Assembly: GCA_903857685.1 (NCBI GenBank)
Contig: CAIOFO010000090.1
Location: 1 to 40,717 of the forward strand
DNA from: an uncultured Alphaproteobacteria bacterium
GTDB lineage: Bacteria; Pseudomonadota; Alphaproteobacteria; Micropepsales; Micropepsaceae
Length of the DNA stretch: 40,717 nt
Reading direction: 5' to 3'
In this document: piece by piece, positions 15,911-25,766 of the stretch
Layout: every line of letters starts with the position of its first letter
Position numbering within the stretch: the first letter of the stretch is position 1
Notes under the pieces: model-generated
Told to the model about the DNA's origin: nothing
Seen by the model: only the letters and a program-made list of their open reading frames with translations
The model's database searches: none
Program-made: the position numbers and the translations under genes

Positions 15911-16914
15911 CCGATCTGCTTGACCTGATGCGGGTGCGCGAAGAACCGCTCAGCGCCGCAGAGACCGAAAGCCTGTTCGACAGGATTTTCGAAGGAAAAC
16001 TGAGCGACGAGCAGCTTCTGGCCTATCTCACCGCCACCGCCGACCGCAAGCCCACCGTGGCGGAGATCACTGGCGCCGCCCGCTCGATGCGCAATTACAT
16101 GCTGCCGGTGGAAGCGCCGCCGGACGCGATAGACCTGTGCGGCACCGGCGGCGACGGCCAGGGCACGCTCAACATTTCCACCGCCGTGTCCTTTGTGGTG
16201 GCGGGGGCGGGCGTGCCCGTCGCCAAGCACGGCAACCGCGCCGCCTCGTCCAAAAGCGGCGCCGCCGACATTCTGGAAGCCCTGGGGGTGAAGATCGGGC
16301 TGGAGCCGCAGACCGCATCGAAGGTGCTGGCCGAGACCGGCATCGTCTTCCTCTTTGCCCAGACCCATCATCCTGCGATGAAACATGTCGGCGCCGCCCG
16401 CGCCCGCATCGGCCGCCGCACCATCTTCAACTTGCTGGGGCCGCTGGCCAGCCCGGCGCGGGTGACGCGCCAGCTGGTGGGAATCTTCGCCGAGGAATGG
16501 CTGGAGCCCTATGCCGAAACGCTCCAGGCGCTGGGCTCGTCGCGCGCCATGGTTGTGCACGGCCGGGACGGGCTGGACGAAGTGACCAACACCGACGTCA
16601 CGGCCACCGCAGCGCTGGCGGATGGCCGGATCATGCGCGGCCAGATCGCGCCGGAGGATGCCGGGCTGGAACGCGCCAGCCTGGCCGATCTGAAGGGCGG
16701 CGGCGCACGGGACAATGCCGCCCGGCTGACGGCGTTGCTGGCCGGGGAGCCGGGCGCCTACCGCGACATTGTGCTCATCAACGCGGCTGCGGCGCTGATG
16801 GTCGCCGGGCGCGCAAAGGATATACTGGCGGGCATGCATCTGGCCTCCCAAGCCTTGGATTGCGGCGCCGCGCGCGCCAAACTGCAAGAGCTGATTGCCG
16901 CAACAAACCGATGA
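15907..16914 (+). CDS. trpD: Anthranilate phosphoribosyltransferase
   Basis: A 335-residue enzyme joining anthranilate to phosphoribosyl pyrophosphate, the second step from chorismate to tryptophan. The PRPP-binding motif CGTGGDG and following NISTAVSFV are visible, as are [15 protein letters not shown] and the LGPLASPA segment. It overlaps trpG by ATGA and trpC by ATGA, so all three are translated as a coupled set. Confidence 0.97.
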   Translation: MTDLLDLMRVREEPLSAAETESLFDRIFEGKLSDEQLLAYLTATADRKPTVAEITGAARSMRNYMLPVEAPPDAIDLCGTGGDGQGTLNISTAVSFVVAGAGVPVAKHGNRAASSKSGAADILEALGVKIGLEPQTASKVLAETGIVFLFAQTHHPAMKHVGAARARIGRRTIFNLLGPLASPARVTRQLVGIFAEEWLEPYAETLQALGSSRAMVVHGRDGLDEVTNTDVTATAALADGRIMRGQIAPEDAGLERASLADLKGGGARDNAARLTALLAGEPGAYRDIVLINAAAALMVAGRAKDILAGMHLASQALDCGAARAKLQELIAATNR

Positions 16915-17711
16915 CCATCCTGGACAAAATCGTCGCCTATAAGCGGGATGAGGTCGCCGCAGCCAAGAAAAAACTCCCGGCCAAGGAGATCGAGGCGCTG
17001 GCCCTTGCCGCGGATCCGGTGCGCGGCTTCCTGGCGGCGCTGGAAGACAAGAAAGAGCGCGGCGAATACGGGCTGATCGCCGAGATCAAGAAAGCCAGCC
17101 CTTCCAAGGGCCTGATCCGCGCCGAATTCGATCCGCCGTCGCTGGCCGAAGCCTATGAGGCGGGCGGGGCGGCCTGCCTGTCGGTGCTGACCGATGCCCC
17201 GTCCTTTCAGGGCGCGCCGGAATATCTCCCCGCCGCGCGCGACGCCGTTCGCCTGCCGGTGCTGCGCAAGGATTTCATGCTGGAGCCTTATCAAGTGGCC
17301 GAAGCCCGGTGCTGGGGCGCCGACTGCATCCTGGTCATCCTGGCCATGGTGGATGACGCTGTGGCCCGCGCCCTGATGGACGAGGCCGCCCGCTTTGGCA
17401 TGGACGCGCTGGTCGAGGTGCATGACGAAGCCGAGCTGGAACGGGCGCTGGAGCTGGACGCCTATCTGGTCGGGGTCAACAACCGGAACCTGAAAACCTT
17501 TGTCACCGACCTTGGGGTAACGCTGCGCCTGGCGCACGGATTGCCCAAATCCGTCCATCTGGTGGCCGAGAGCGGCCTTTCGGCTCCCGCCGACCTCAAG
17601 CGGCTGGCGGGCGCCCATGTCACCAGCGTGCTGATCGGCGAAAGCCTGATGCGGCAGAAGGATGTGGAAGCCGCCACGCGCCAGTTGCTGGGCGACGGTT
17701 TCCGCCTGTGA
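16911..17711 (+). CDS. trpC: Indole-3-glycerol-phosphate synthase
   Basis: A 266-residue TIM-barrel enzyme forming indole-3-glycerol phosphate in tryptophan synthesis. Signature segments are [10 protein letters not shown] with the catalytic lysine, [12 protein letters not shown] and [11 protein letters not shown], and the phosphate site [11 protein letters not shown]. It is a separate TrpC, not fused to TrpF. The ATG overlaps trpD, and the stop overlaps a GTG that starts the next gene. Confidence 0.97.
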   Translation: MTILDKIVAYKRDEVAAAKKKLPAKEIEALALAADPVRGFLAALEDKKERGEYGLIAEIKKASPSKGLIRAEFDPPSLAEAYEAGGAACLSVLTDAPSFQGAPEYLPAARDAVRLPVLRKDFMLEPYQVAEARCWGADCILVILAMVDDAVARALMDEAARFGMDALVEVHDEAELERALELDAYLVGVNNRNLKTFVTDLGVTLRLAHGLPKSVHLVAESGLSAPADLKRLAGAHVTSVLIGESLMRQKDVEAATRQLLGDGFRL

Positions 17712-18262
17712 GCACCCGGATCAAGGCCGTCAGGGCCGAGGCGGTGGTGAGTTATTCGCGAAATGCCGATGCGGGCGGGGCGCGTTCCGCCGCGCGAAAC
17801 CTGGCGGTGGAATGCGAATTCCGCCCCGGCAGCATCCGCATCCTGGCCAGCTGCGACGGCAGCGGCGCGGACGCGCTGCGCGCCGCGGCGGATGCGGCGC
17901 TGGCGCTGGTTGCGGCGCTTGGTGACGACAGCGCCATGATTGAAAGCATCAAGCTGGCGGGAGCGGAAAAACCGCAGCGCGGCGCGATATCGCGCGGATC
18001 CCTCAGCAAGGAACGGCCGACGCCGCAGACCCTGATGGGGGAAGTGTCGGCGCCCAGGCCCCAGCCCGACAACCGGCGCGAAGCCTTTCGCAATTTCATG
18101 ACCGCCAATCGCCTGCGCCCCACCATCTGGGCGAAAGACGCCGGCGTGAATAGCGGCGAGATACTGGGCTATCTCACCGGCCGCTCACGCGGCTTTTCCG
18201 GCGAGGTCGCCGAGAAACTCGCCCGCGCCGCCAAGGTGCGGGTCGAGGATATGTTCAAGTAA
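17708..18262 (+). CDS. MoaC-like remnant fused to an XRE-type helix-turn-helix (proposed)
   Basis: A 184-residue protein starting with GTG that overlaps the trpC stop (GTGA). Residues 30-92 can be matched by eye to the C-terminal half of MoaC (cyclic pyranopterin monophosphate synthase): VECEF with IRILASCDG, then [14 protein letters not shown] in the place of MoaC's EALTAVSVAAL, and MIESIKLAG in the place of its RLLEK strand. The MoaC catalytic residues (the GVEMEA and DMCKA motifs and the HP motif) are missing. After a Pro-rich linker (92-122), residues 123-184 look like a Cro/C1-type HTH ([19 protein letters not shown]...[11 protein letters not shown]). In many Alphaproteobacteria moaC and moeA sit between trpC and lexA; neither is otherwise present here. 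That this is a repurposed MoaC is inference. Confidence 0.55.
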   Translation: MSTRIKAVRAEAVVSYSRNADAGGARSAARNLAVECEFRPGSIRILASCDGSGADALRAAADAALALVAALGDDSAMIESIKLAGAEKPQRGAISRGSLSKERPTPQTLMGEVSAPRPQPDNRREAFRNFMTANRLRPTIWAKDAGVNSGEILGYLTGRSRGFSGEVAEKLARAAKVRVEDMFK

Positions 18263-18302
18263 AAATCGCCCGCGCGCCCCGCCGTTCAGGCCTTTTCGCC
18301 CG

Positions 18303-18331
18303 TTGACCGGCTGCGAGAACTAAAGTAGAAC
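18303..18331 (+). promoter_or_regulatory. lexA promoter with overlapping LexA (SOS) box
   Basis: GAAC-TAAAGTA-GAAC at 18317-18331 is a perfect GAAC-N7-GAAC site, the alphaproteobacterial LexA operator (equal to GTTC-N7-GTTC on the other strand). A -35 TTGACC (18303-18308) and -10 TAGAAC (18326-18331), 17 bases apart, place the operator over the spacer and -10. This fits autorepression of lexA. The start codon is about 112 bases downstream. Confidence 0.8.
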
Positions 18332-18442
18332 GATTCTCCATGTTTCGGCTTTGTTCGCCCTGCTTCGCGGGCAACCCGAATGGATTTAGCGCTGGATTTG
18401 CTGGCTTCTTTCACCGGAGCCCGCCCAAGAAGGACATGGCCG

Positions 18443-19168
18443 ATGCTGACCCGCAAACAATACGAACTTCTGATGTTCATCCATGAACGGATCCGCGAGG
18501 CGGGCGTGCCGCCTTCCTTCGACGAGATGAAGGACGCCCTCGATCTCAAGTCCAAGTCCGGCATTCACCGCCTGATCACCGCCTTGGAAGAACGCGGTTT
18601 CCTGCGCCGCATGGAAAAGCGCGCCCGCGCCCTGGAAGTCATCCGCCTGCCCGAAAACATGGCCGAGACCGCCCGCCCCGCCACCACCCGCAGCCAAAGC
18701 CAGCGCATCCTGCCTTCCGCCCGCCACGGCCGCGGCGCCGATCCGCGCCATACCAGCCCACGCAAGGCGATGGGCGACAGCGAGAATTCCGTCAATGTGC
18801 CGATGGTCGGGCGCATCGCCGCCGGCACGCCGATCGAGGCGCTGCAAAACCGCATCGCCGATGTGCCGGTGCCCAGCGGCATGATCGGCCATGGCGAGCA
18901 TTACGCGTTGGAAGTCACCGGCGATTCCATGATCAATGCCGGCATCCTGGACGGTGACACCGTCATCATCCAGGAAGCCTCGACCGCCAGCACCGGCGAG
19001 ATCGTCGTGGCGCTGGTGGACGACACGGAAGCGACGCTGAAACGCCTGCGCCGCCGCGGCGATTCCATCGCGCTGGAAGCCGCCAACCCGGCCTATGAGA
19101 CGCGGCTTTATGGCGCCGACCGCGTCAAGGTTCAGGGCAAGCTGGTGGGGCTCATCCGGCGGTATTGA
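18443..19168 (+). CDS. lexA: SOS repressor LexA
   Basis: A 241-residue repressor of DNA-damage genes that self-cleaves when stimulated by RecA. The N-terminal winged helix starts [17 protein letters not shown], with the recognition helix near [12 protein letters not shown]. The cleavage site is A127-G128 in GRIAAGTP, with catalytic S162 in TGDSM and K200 in ATLKRL. A long linker of about 45 residues (75-118) is typical of alphaproteobacterial LexA. AAGGA lies eight bases before this ATG; an upstream in-frame start at 18380 would put 21 unconserved residues ahead of the HTH. Confidence 0.97.
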   Translation: MLTRKQYELLMFIHERIREAGVPPSFDEMKDALDLKSKSGIHRLITALEERGFLRRMEKRARALEVIRLPENMAETARPATTRSQSQRILPSARHGRGADPRHTSPRKAMGDSENSVNVPMVGRIAAGTPIEALQNRIADVPVPSGMIGHGEHYALEVTGDSMINAGILDGDTVIIQEASTASTGEIVVALVDDTEATLKRLRRRGDSIALEAANPAYETRLYGADRVKVQGKLVGLIRRY

Positions 19169-19204
19169 GACTGCAGAGACGGCGATGTCACCTAGATAAC
19201 CGCC

Positions 19205-19797
19205 ATGGCGATACCCAAGTTCACGCTGGATACCAATTGTATATTTGCTCTCGACGAGCAACGACCTGAGTCGACTCCTTTGCAAAAGCTGCTTGAAGCA
19301 CATCAAAGCGGCTCGATAGATTTAGCGGTTGTCGGCATTTCCGCTTCAGAAAGGCAGAAGAGCGGCGGACACCTTGAGAATTTTCAATCTTTCTTGGATC
19401 GATTGTCGGGACTGGGACTTCAATCCTGCGAAATACTAAAGCCGATGCTTTACTTCGACATCTGTTTTTTCGACTGGGCCTATTGGGCTTCACCAGAAAT
19501 GGAAAGCCTAGAGGAGAAGATACATAATTCGCTATTTCCAAATATCGAATTTCACTGGACAGATTTTTGCAAGGCTAGAAACCTCGATGTCAACTCCATT
19601 TCTAACAAGTGGAGGAATGCCAAATGCGACACTCAAGCACTTTGGGCTCACGTTTGGCATCACAGAGATATATTTGTGACCAATGACAGTGGATTTCATT
19701 CAGCTTCAAAAATGCAGCACTAATTGCGCTTGGTGCCGGGCTCATTGAGCGACCAGAGGCTGCTGTCGCACGCATTCCGTTTATTATATCCGCTTAG
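19205..19797 (+). pseudogene. PIN-domain protein gene with a -1 frameshift near its 3' end
   Basis: The frame from 19205 encodes 172 residues with PIN-like features: an N-terminal strand FTLDTNCIF with the first acidic residue, a glutamate in SASERQK, and DIFVTNDSGFH near the end with the last acidic residue. It stops early at 19723 (SASKMQH). One extra A in the run of five at 19708-19712 would join it to a frame that continues KNAALIALGAGLIERPE to a TAG at 19795-19797, which is the C-terminal pattern expected after TND. So the gene has lost one base, either in nature or in the sequence. PIN proteins are often RNases and toxins, but no antitoxin-like gene precedes it. Confidence 0.7.
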
Positions 19798-19812
19798 ATC
19801 ATCGCGCCAACC

Positions 19813-19974
19813 GTGAGCATACGAATTGAGATTTTGACTACTAATAAAGCGTGGAGATTTCGGCACTTAATAAAGGCTCAACAAAAAGAACCGCCATCTG
19901 TATATGACCGAGTGCTAGTTCCAGCTATAAGAGCCTTCGGCGAGTTGGTTTCGAGAAGGCGTAATGGGTGCTAA
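19813..19974 (+). CDS. Possible short ORF, 53 residues, unknown
   Basis: A GTG-initiated frame (MSIRIEILTTNKAWRF... to RRRNGC) stays open for 53 residues in an AT-rich stretch where stops are frequent, and overlaps the start of the membrane-protein gene by 7 bases. The composition is plausible (helical, basic) but there is no clear SD, and I know no family. It could be a remnant of a longer gene. Confidence 0.25.
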   Translation: MSIRIEILTTNKAWRFRHLIKAQQKEPPSVYDRVLVPAIRAFGELVSRRRNGC

Positions 19975-20678
19975 GACTACCAAGAGCCCTGCTCCCTCGT
20001 TGGCGATATTGGCCCGCAATTAGCCTGTCCTGCTTGGTGCTGCTAGGTCCGGTAGGGTTCTGGCTGCCACCAATCGTGCAGTCGGCTAGACAAACAAAAC
20101 ATACTGCGGCAGAGGCAACTCAGATTAGCAATCCTGAATTCCTTGGTCTTGGATCGGAAGCTTGGACAGCGCTCTTCACGCTTGCTCTGACAGTTTCCAC
20201 TCTAATGTTGTGGTTCCAGACCCGTAGCGCGGCCAGAGAATCAGTAAAAAGTCTCAAAACTGTCGAGAGGGCTTATCTTTTTTGGGATTTTCGCCAATCG
20301 TTTATTGTTGACGTAACCACCGGAATTTTGACATTGGATTTTTGCGCTCACAACTCTGGTAAAACCCCAGCGATTGTTTTCGAGGTCTATGGCGAGATCG
20401 CTCAAACCCTTCCAGTTGTGCCACGGACTTACGCAAATGCAGAAAGAAAGATGAAAATCGATATTAGTGTTCAAGCAGATGCGCAGGGTCGATTGGGCAA
20501 GACCACGTATCCTACTCCCCCGCAGCAGGGATACGCCGTTTTGGGATATGCAATATACCGCGACGTCTTTGGTGATGAACACAAAACAGGATTTGCTGCC
20601 GTCTACAACGCCAACACTGTGCCACCACAATGGGAAGGAAGCGGTCCCGGCTGCGAGCCTTGGAATTACTGGAGTTGA
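19968..20678 (+). CDS. Two-helix membrane protein of unknown function
   Basis: A 236-residue frame starting with GTG, with AAGG about nine bases upstream. Two hydrophobic segments are seen (WPAISLSCLVLLGPVGFW and WTALFTLALTVSTLMLWF), followed by a soluble beta-rich domain containing ERAYLFWDF, HNSGKTPAIVFEV and YAIYRDVFGDEHKTGF. This pattern (two helices, an R-A-Y/F strand, N-x-G-x-T-P-A, then YRDxFG) recurs in many uncharacterised bacterial proteins. No function is known to me. The region lies in the AT-richer insertion, and the exact N-terminus is uncertain because an ATG at 19964 is in another frame that closes after 19 codons. Confidence 0.65.
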   Translation: MLRLPRALLPRWRYWPAISLSCLVLLGPVGFWLPPIVQSARQTKHTAAEATQISNPEFLGLGSEAWTALFTLALTVSTLMLWFQTRSAARESVKSLKTVERAYLFWDFRQSFIVDVTTGILTLDFCAHNSGKTPAIVFEVYGEIAQTLPVVPRTYANAERKMKIDISVQADAQGRLGKTTYPTPPQQGYAVLGYAIYRDVFGDEHKTGFAAVYNANTVPPQWEGSGPGCEPWNYWS

Positions 20679-20765
20679 CCGGCTTGGTTTCTAGGTCGTG
20701 CCAGCCCCAGCGCCACGCCCAAGCTAGGCGCGTTCGCATGGGAACCCGATCACCTAATGCAGGTG

Positions 20766-22793
20766 TTATTGCACCCACGGCCTGTCGCCGCGTGACTGCC
20801 GCACACTCAGCGCCTTTCCACCAGTAATCGCATAGCCGCCGCCCAGCGCGATGGCGCGGGAATCCAGCACCAGTTTCGGGCCGGGGCAATTTCCCACCGG
20901 CACGGCGCTGAGAATGATCGCGGCATGGGCGCAATCCTCCGCCACCGCTTCCAGGCGGAAGGGCATGGCAATAAAATTTCCGTCCGGCAGCGTCATCACG
21001 CAGCTTTCGCCGTCGCATGTCGCGCCGCCGGCCGCGTCTTTCACGCTGCGCGCATCGCCGTCCCGCGCCAGCCAGCGCGCGGCGGAAAAGCGGTCCTTGG
21101 GCGCACGCGGAAAATGAAAACGCCCGTCGCTGCCGCGCAGCGCAATGGTGCGGGCATCGGCGGCCACCAATATGTCCGGCGGCCGCGCCGCCAGCGCGAT
21201 CACGATTCCGGCCGCAATGGGCGCCAGGCCGAGCCAGCGCCAGCCCGTGCGCCAGATCGCCAGCCACAGCCCGCCCAGCGTCATCGCCGCCAGCGCGCCC
21301 ACAGGCCAGGCGCGCGACACCGTCACCGCCCCGGGAAGAGCGGAGACGAAGCGGCCTGTTCTCAGCATTATATCTATGCCCCAGCCCATCAGATGCAGCG
21401 GCGCGGCCTCCAGACCGAAGGGCATCGCCATCACCCCCAGCGCGGCGGCCGGCATCACGACAAATCCCATCACCGGCATGGCCAGCAGATTGCCCAGCAC
21501 GGCGTAATGGGTGGCGCAGTCGAAGGTGAAGATGGCGAAGGGCATGGTGGCCAGGCTGCCGACCAAGCTGGTGAGCGCGATGCCGCGCAGGTAGCGATAG
21601 AAAGTCCCGTGCGGCTGCACGCGCTGCCGCCGCTGCTCCCATTCCGCCACCGCGACCAGCGCCGCCACCGCCGCGAACGACATCTGAAAGCCCGGCTCGG
21701 TGACGGATTGCGGCCGCCACAACAACACTATCGCCGCCGCCAGCGCCAGGCTGCGCATCGAAAGCGCCGGGCGATCCGCCAGGATCGCCAGCAACATCAT
21801 CGCCAGCATGACAAAGGCGCGGGTGGAGGACGCGGTGGCGCCGCTGATGACCAGGTAAAAGCCCGCGCCCAGCAGCGCCGCGCCAGCCGCCCATTTCTTG
21901 ATGGGATAATTCAGCGCCACCGGCGGAAATGCCGCCAGCACCGCCCGCACCAGCCAGAACAGTCCCATGCCCACCAGCGCCATGTGCAGGCCCGCGATCG
22001 CCAGCACATGGGCCAGGCCTGCATCGCGCAGCGCGGTTTCGTCGTCCGGCTCGATGCCGCCGCGCTCCCCGGTGATCAGCGCGCTGGCGATGGCGCCGTC
22101 GCTGCCGGGCAATGCGGCGCGAATGCGCGCCGTCATGGCTTCGCGCAAAAGCTCCACCCCGGCGGCGATCCGCGCCATCAGGTCCGGCTGCGACGCCAGC
22201 GGTGCGGGGATGGGCGCGCCATAGGAAAAACCCACCGCGCCGATTCCTTCAAAAAAAGCCGCCCGGGCGAAATCGCTGTCGCCCGGTTCGGATGGTCCGG
22301 GCGGCGGCAGCAGCCGCGCCGTCAGGGAAATACCGTCGCCGGGGCGCAAGGCCGTGACGCCGCGCACCGCAATGCGCGCCCGCCCCGGGACCGCGCCGGC
22401 AAAGCCGCCGGAGCGCAAGCTGCCCACCACCAGTCTTGAACCATAGGCGGCCGGATCAACCGACAGGACCCGTCCCGTCAGGTGCAGTGTCATGACCTGG
22501 GACAGGACCGGCGCCGCGATGCGTTCTTCGCTGAGCTTGGCCGCGCCAAAACCCAGCGCCAGGGCGGCGGCCAGCGCCAAGGGGATCCGCGCCGCAGGAT
22601 TTATGATGGCCGCGGCGATGCCCGCGAACGCCGCGACTGCCGCGCCCCATCCCGCCGCCGCCGGCGGTTCGGCGGGCAAGGCGAAATACAGCGCCGCCCC
22701 CGTTCCCAGCATCACCGGCAGCCAGAGCGGCCAGCGGTGCCGCTCGCCCCGCGCTGCCCCGGACAGCCTTTCCCAAATGCCACCTATCGCCAC
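20766..22793 (-). CDS. comEC: ComEC/Rec2-family DNA-uptake channel protein
   Basis: A large inner-membrane protein of about 675 residues (700 if the GTG at 22868 is used). It has the N-terminal soluble (DUF4131-type) domain after two or three hydrophobic segments, then the polytopic Competence domain with [35 protein letters not shown] and the [14 protein letters not shown] segment. It would carry single-stranded DNA across the inner membrane in transformation. The C-terminus lacks the HxHxDH metallo-beta-lactamase motif found in full-length ComEC, as often in Alphaproteobacteria. I favour the GTG at 22793, which has CAGG five bases upstream and gives a typical N-terminus. It is divergent from gltX. 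Confidence 0.88.
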   Translation of the reverse strand: MAIGGIWERLSGAARGERHRWPLWLPVMLGTGAALYFALPAEPPAAAGWGAAVAAFAGIAAAIINPAARIPLALAAALALGFGAAKLSEERIAAPVLSQVMTLHLTGRVLSVDPAAYGSRLVVGSLRSGGFAGAVPGRARIAVRGVTALRPGDGISLTARLLPPPGPSEPGDSDFARAAFFEGIGAVGFSYGAPIPAPLASQPDLMARIAAGVELLREAMTARIRAALPGSDGAIASALITGERGGIEPDDETALRDAGLAHVLAIAGLHMALVGMGLFWLVRAVLAAFPPVALNYPIKKWAAGAALLGAGFYLVISGATASSTRAFVMLAMMLLAILADRPALSMRSLALAAAIVLLWRPQSVTEPGFQMSFAAVAALVAVAEWEQRRQRVQPHGTFYRYLRGIALTSLVGSLATMPFAIFTFDCATHYAVLGNLLAMPVMGFVVMPAAALGVMAMPFGLEAAPLHLMGWGIDIMLRTGRFVSALPGAVTVSRAWPVGALAAMTLGGLWLAIWRTGWRWLGLAPIAAGIVIALAARPPDILVAADARTIALRGSDGRFHFPRAPKDRFSAARWLARDGDARSVKDAAGGATCDGESCVMTLPDGNFIAMPFRLEAVAEDCAHAAIILSAVPVGNCPGPKLVLDSRAIALGGGYAITGGKALSVRQSRGDRPWVQ

Positions 22794-22924
22794 TCGAACC
22801 TGCCCGGCGCCTCGCCCAAGCGTCCGCACGCTGTCGCTACGGACCGTTCGGCGCTCAAATCGGTCCACAGGACCGACTTGCCCCGCTGGCGCGGGTCACG
22901 CCTCACCTGCTAAACGGGCGCACC

Positions 22925-24337
22925 ATGACGCAAACCCAAAAGCCTGTCCTGCGCTTCGCCCCCTCGCCCACAGGCATGCTGCATATCGGCGGCGCCCGCA
23001 CCGCCCTGTTCAACTGGCTCTATGCCCGCCACACCGGCGGCACATTTCTCCTGCGCATCGAAGACACCGACCGCGAACGCTCGACGCCGCAGGCGGTGGC
23101 CGCCATCCTGGGCGGCATGCGCTGGATGGGGCTGGACTGGGATGGGCCGGAAGTCTTCCAGGCCGCCCGCGCCGCCCGCCACCGTGAAGTGGCCGATGCC
23201 CTGCTGGCGGCAGGCCGCGCCTATCGCTGCTATGCCACGGCCGAAGAACTTTCCGCCATGCGCGAAGAACAGAAAAAAGCCGGCAAGCCCATGCGCTATG
23301 ACGGGCGCTGGCGAAACCGCGATCCGGAAGAAGCCCCGCCGGGCGCCCCCTTTGCCGTGCGGCTGAAGGCCGATGACAGCGGCGAGACCATCGTCCATGA
23401 CCTGGTGCTGGGCGATGTGCGTTTCGCCAATGACCAGCTCGACGACATGGTGCTGCTGCGCTCCGACGGTTCGCCCACCTACATGCTGGCGGTGGTGGTG
23501 GACGATCACGACATGGACATCAGCCATGTCATCCGCGGCGCCGACCATCTCAACAACACCCCGCGCCAGCTGCAGATCATTTCCGCCATGGGCTGGGCCA
23601 AGCCGGCTTACGGCCATCTGCCGCTGATCAACGGGCCCGATGGCGCCAAGCTGTCCAAGCGCCATGGCGCGCTGGCGGTGGAAGCGTACCGCGACATGGG
23701 CTACCTGCCCGAAACCATGCGCAACTACCTGCTGCGGCTGGGCTGGAGCCATGGCGATGACGAGATCATTCCCACCGCCCAGGCGATCGAATGGTTCAAT
23801 CTGGAATCCATCGGCAAGAGCGCGGCGCGGATGGATTACAAGAAGCTCGACAATCTCAACGGCCATTATATCCGCGCCACGCCCGACGACATTCTGGCGG
23901 CCGAAGCGGTGGCGTTTCTGGAGCGGGAAAATCCGCCCCGCATTCTTTCCACGACGGCGCGGGCGCGGCTGCTCAGCGCCATGCCCTCGCTGAAGGAACG
24001 GGCCAAGACGCTGGTCGAACTTATTCAGGGTGCGGATTTTCTGTACACGGATGGTGTCCGGGACCTCGACGCCGCCGCGCAAAAGCTGCTGCCCCCGGAG
24101 GCCCGCGGCCTGCTGGCCGCCGCCCTGCCCGCGCTCGCCGCCACCGACTGGAGCGCCCCGGCCCTGGAGGCCGCCGCGCGAACCCATGCCGAGGCCCATG
24201 GCCTGAAGCTTGGCCAGGTGGCCCAGCCCCTGCGGGCCGCCCTGACCGGCAAGGCCTCTTCCCCCCCGCTATTCGAGATGTTGGCACTTCTCGGGCGGGA
24301 AGAATCTCTTATCCGATTAAGGGCTTATGCCGATTAG
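22925..24337 (+). CDS. gltX: Glutamyl-tRNA synthetase
   Basis: A 470-residue class I aminoacyl-tRNA synthetase attaching glutamate to tRNA. The HIGH motif appears as HIGG at residues 20-23 (in [15 protein letters not shown]) and KMSKS as KLSKR at 242-246. The catalytic domain continues with [11 protein letters not shown] and [13 protein letters not shown]. The C-terminal helical anticodon-binding domain is complete. The SD is weak. Alphaproteobacteria often have two GltX copies, one acting on tRNA-Gln in the indirect pathway; which one this is cannot be read from the sequence. Confidence 0.96.
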   Translation: MTQTQKPVLRFAPSPTGMLHIGGARTALFNWLYARHTGGTFLLRIEDTDRERSTPQAVAAILGGMRWMGLDWDGPEVFQAARAARHREVADALLAAGRAYRCYATAEELSAMREEQKKAGKPMRYDGRWRNRDPEEAPPGAPFAVRLKADDSGETIVHDLVLGDVRFANDQLDDMVLLRSDGSPTYMLAVVVDDHDMDISHVIRGADHLNNTPRQLQIISAMGWAKPAYGHLPLINGPDGAKLSKRHGALAVEAYRDMGYLPETMRNYLLRLGWSHGDDEIIPTAQAIEWFNLESIGKSAARMDYKKLDNLNGHYIRATPDDILAAEAVAFLERENPPRILSTTARARLLSAMPSLKERAKTLVELIQGADFLYTDGVRDLDAAAQKLLPPEARGLLAAALPALAATDWSAPALEAAARTHAEAHGLKLGQVAQPLRAALTGKASSPPLFEMLALLGREESLIRLRAYAD

Positions 24338-24368
24338 GGAAATTTCGCGCCAGGCTGCCATTCGTCTG

Positions 24369-24398
24369 GTGACGCCGCCGCCGATCCACGCTTATATT
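24369..24398 (+). promoter_or_regulatory. Predicted gltA promoter
   Basis: GTGACG (24369-24374) and TATATT (24393-24398) are 18 bases apart, about 50 bases before the gltA start and outside the gltX coding region. The match to a sigma-70 promoter is fair. Confidence 0.4.
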
Positions 24399-24447
24399 GC
24401 GCTGCAAGATAAGCATAATTCAGGGAATAGTTGAGGGAGTTGAGTGC

Positions 24448-25758
24448 ATGCGTGAGAGCAAGATGAAGCCTGCCGGAACGGCAAGCCTGAAATATGACGG
24501 CAAGGACTACGAGTTTCCGGTTCTGGCGGGCACGCAGGGCCCCAACGGCATGGATATCCGCAAGCTCTACGACCAGGTGGATATTTTCACCTACGATCCC
24601 GGCTTCACCTCAACCGCCTCGACCGAAAGCAACATCACCTTCATCGATGGCGACAAGGGCGTGCTGCAATATCGCGGCTACACCATCGCCGACCTGGCCG
24701 AGCATTCCACCTTCCTGGAGAGCTGCTACCTGCTCCTCTACGGGGAATTGCCGACCAAGGAGCAGATGGACTCCTTCACCTACGCCATCACCCACCACAC
24801 CATGGTGCATGAGCAGATGGTGAGCTTTTTTCACGGCTTCCGCCGTGACGCCCATCCCATGGCGATCATGTGCGGCGTGGTCGGCGCCATGGCGGCCTTC
24901 TACCATGACAGCACCGACATCAATGATCCCAAGCAGCGCCAGATCGCCAGCCACCGCCTGGTCGCCAAGATGCCCACCATCGCGGCGATGGCGTTCAAAT
25001 ATCATGTCGGCCAGCCCTTCGTGTATCCGCGCAACGATCTGGGCTACACCGAAAACTTCATGCGCATGTGCTTCTCGGTCCCGGCCGAGGATTACAAGCC
25101 CAATCCGGTGCTGACCAAGGCGCTGGACACCATCTTCATCCTGCATGCCGACCATGAACAGAATGCCTCCACCTCGACCGTGCGGCTGGCCGGTTCGTCC
25201 GGCGCCAATCCCTTTGCCTGCATCGCGGCGGGCATCGCCTGCCTGTGGGGCCCGGCGCATGGCGGCGCCAACGAGGCGGCGCTCAAGATGCTGGAAGAGA
25301 TCGGCACCGCCGACCGCATTCCCGAATATGTCGCCAAGGCCAAGGACAAGAACAGCGGCTTCCGCCTGATGGGCTTCGGCCACCGCGTCTACAAGAACTA
25401 TGATCCGCGCGCCAAGGCGATGCAGATCCAGGCCCATGCCGTGCTCGACGAGCTGGGCCTGCATGACGATCCGTTGCTGAAGGTGGCGATCGAGCTGGAA
25501 AAGGTGGCGCTGTCCGATCCCTATTTCATCGAGAAGAAGCTCTATCCCAACATCGATTTCTATTCCGGCATCACGCTGAAGGCGCTGGGCTTTCCCAAGA
25601 GCATGTTCACCGTGCTGTTCGCCCTGGCCCGCACCGTGGGCTGGATCGCGCAGTGGAAGGAAATGCTGGAAGACCCGCACCAGAAGATCGGCCGGCCGCG
25701 CCAGATCTATACCGGGCCGACCGAGCGAAAATACACCCCCATGGACAAGCGCAAGTAG
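24448..25758 (+). CDS. gltA: Citrate synthase
   Basis: A 436-residue type II citrate synthase, condensing oxaloacetate and acetyl-CoA at the entry to the TCA cycle. Catalytic histidines are H271 in GPAHGGANE and H312 in GFGHRVYKN, with the aspartate in the NIDFYSG region. The long N-terminal beta domain ([20 protein letters not shown]) fits the hexameric, NADH-sensitive type of Gram-negatives. Start at 24448 is preceded by GGGAG; a longer in-frame frame begins at 24397 within the promoter region. It is convergent with lpxB, 8 bases between stops. Confidence 0.97.
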   Translation: MRESKMKPAGTASLKYDGKDYEFPVLAGTQGPNGMDIRKLYDQVDIFTYDPGFTSTASTESNITFIDGDKGVLQYRGYTIADLAEHSTFLESCYLLLYGELPTKEQMDSFTYAITHHTMVHEQMVSFFHGFRRDAHPMAIMCGVVGAMAAFYHDSTDINDPKQRQIASHRLVAKMPTIAAMAFKYHVGQPFVYPRNDLGYTENFMRMCFSVPAEDYKPNPVLTKALDTIFILHADHEQNASTSTVRLAGSSGANPFACIAAGIACLWGPAHGGANEAALKMLEEIGTADRIPEYVAKAKDKNSGFRLMGFGHRVYKNYDPRAKAMQIQAHAVLDELGLHDDPLLKVAIELEKVALSDPYFIEKKLYPNIDFYSGITLKALGFPKSMFTVLFALARTVGWIAQWKEMLEDPHQKIGRPRQIYTGPTERKYTPMDKRK

Positions 25759-25766
25759 CGCCTCAA

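Larger units (their letters stand above)
19169..20765. other. AT-richer insertion between lexA and comEC
   Basis: This ~1.6-kb stretch is visibly richer in A and T, with codons unlike the GC-rich flanks. It interrupts the usual lexA-comEC convergent pair. It holds a PIN-domain gene with a frameshift, a short ORF and a membrane-protein gene. I see no transposase, integrase, tRNA or flanking direct repeats. The far end (20751-20765) has a CACCT-AATGC-AGGTG hairpin just before the comEC stop. The borders are approximate. Confidence 0.6.

Noticed and set aside
16137-17711. 524-codon frame giving an N-terminal extension of trpC across trpD
   Set aside because: The first ~258 residues are the out-of-frame shadow of trpD; trpC has a proper ATG at 16911.
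18353-18367. Second possible LexA box (GTTC-N7-TTCG)
   Set aside because: The second half-site is out of register by one base; only the box at 18317-18331 is perfect.
20751-20765. Hairpin CACCT-AATGC-AGGTG as a terminator of the membrane-protein gene
   Set aside because: The stem is only 5 bp and the following TTATTG is a poor T-tract; it is mentioned only as a landmark of the island border.
20925-22439. 504-codon plus-strand frame opposite comEC
   Set aside because: Composition is strongly Arg/Gln/His-rich and repetitive, typical of an antisense shadow; comEC on the other strand has clear family motifs.
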